A DNA stretch of 64,000 bases from Nodosilinea sp. WJT8-NPBG4. GTDB taxonomy: Bacteria > Cyanobacteriota > Cyanobacteriia > Phormidesmidales > Phormidesmidaceae. Shown piece after piece: positions 63,877 to 64,000 of the stretch. Where the stretch lies: NCBI GenBank assembly GCA_019359285.1, contig JAHHHQ010000045.1, forward strand, positions 108,294-172,293, written 5' to 3'. Every line of letters starts with the position of its first letter. Position 1 is the stretch's first letter. Under the pieces are notes generated by a model, which had not been told where the DNA came from, did no database searches, and worked only from the letters and a program-made list of their open reading frames with translations. The position numbers and the translations under genes are program-made.

Positions 63877-64000
63877 AGGGCGTGTAATCAATTAAGCCAG
63901 ATGACGACAGCTGCCATATAAATCGCACTGAGAAACGTCTCGGCTAACTTGTCGTAGCGGGTCGCAATCGCTCGATACTGCTTGAGCTTGGCAAAGAAAT
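63877..64000 (-). mobile_element. IS5-like insertion sequence, one end
   Basis: The right edge cuts an insertion sequence. GGGCGTGTAATCAATTA after 63877 looks like a terminal repeat, and transposase coding follows. The exact end and any target duplication cannot be fixed without the other end. Confidence 0.6.
63888..64000 (-). CDS. Transposase, C-terminal 37 residues (partial)
   Basis: The frame enters from the right edge and stops at TGA 63888-63890. The visible residues read FFAKLKQYRAIATRYDKL followed by AETFLSAIYMAAVVIWLN, a C-terminus typical of IS5-family (DDE) transposases. The DDE residues would be upstream, outside the window. Confidence 0.85.
   Translation of the reverse strand, partial: FFAKLKQYRAIATRYDKLAETFLSAIYMAAVVIWLN

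Overview
The window comes from a cyanobacterium. It carries genes for photosystem I (psaK), dark-operative protochlorophyllide reductase (chlB), the NDH-1 complex (ndhB), a flavodiiron protein of the Flv3 type, the Tab2/Atab2 factor, the NblS/Hik33 light-stress kinase and a CbiG-CobJ fusion. The palindrome GCGATCGC (HIP1) recurs throughout, inside and outside genes. Base composition is clearly GC-rich by eye, which fits a Leptolyngbya/Nodosilinea-like lineage better than Synechocystis or Nostoc; that placement is inference only.

Layout. 1-8.4 kb: end of a secreted PPC-repeat protein, an allophanate-hydrolase C-domain protein, chorismate lyase, a CDF metal exporter, sbcD, a CPBP membrane protease, a multi-span membrane protein and recA with a candidate LexA box. 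8.5-13.1 kb: accessory-looking stretch with a TRIC-like channel, a TetR regulator facing a small membrane gene across two palindromic operators, a small multidrug-export-like protein, a cytochrome P450 and a toxin-antitoxin-like pair. 13.2-17.3 kb: a tightly overlapping DUF4129-DUF4350-MoxR-DUF58 operon. 17.3-30 kb: pyrD, a large GAF sensor protein, ndhB, topA, an atypical receiver protein, an HD-GYP response regulator and a methyltransferase gene broken by an amber codon. 30-42.6 kb: flv3, cbiG-cobJ, several conserved genes, clpP, panB, then ahcY preceded by a five-unit tandem repeat. 42.6-52.7 kb: a decayed Uma2 gene containing a small inserted palindromic repeat, nblS, trpF, psaK with repeats in its leader, a site-2 protease, a degenerate HD-GYP protein, marC, a phasin-like protein and a family-4 uracil-DNA glycosylase. 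52.8-64 kb: rps1b-tab2, a sugar ABC permease, SH3 and lipoprotein genes, a GT2-GtrA glycosyltransferase, chlB, an intact Uma2 gene, an alpha/beta hydrolase and the end of an IS5-like element running off the right edge.

Most of the window is housekeeping and photosynthesis with short intergenic gaps. I see no CRISPR array, prophage, tRNA or rRNA. The least explained material is in repeats: a ~30-bp palindromic element present three times (one copy split a HIP1 site inside the Uma2 gene, one supplies a stop codon), a degenerate 24-bp tandem array between panB and ahcY, 20-bp repeats before psaK, and several intergenic hairpin families. I did not find a convincing new multi-gene system; the small HIP1-associated element is the best candidate for something undescribed.
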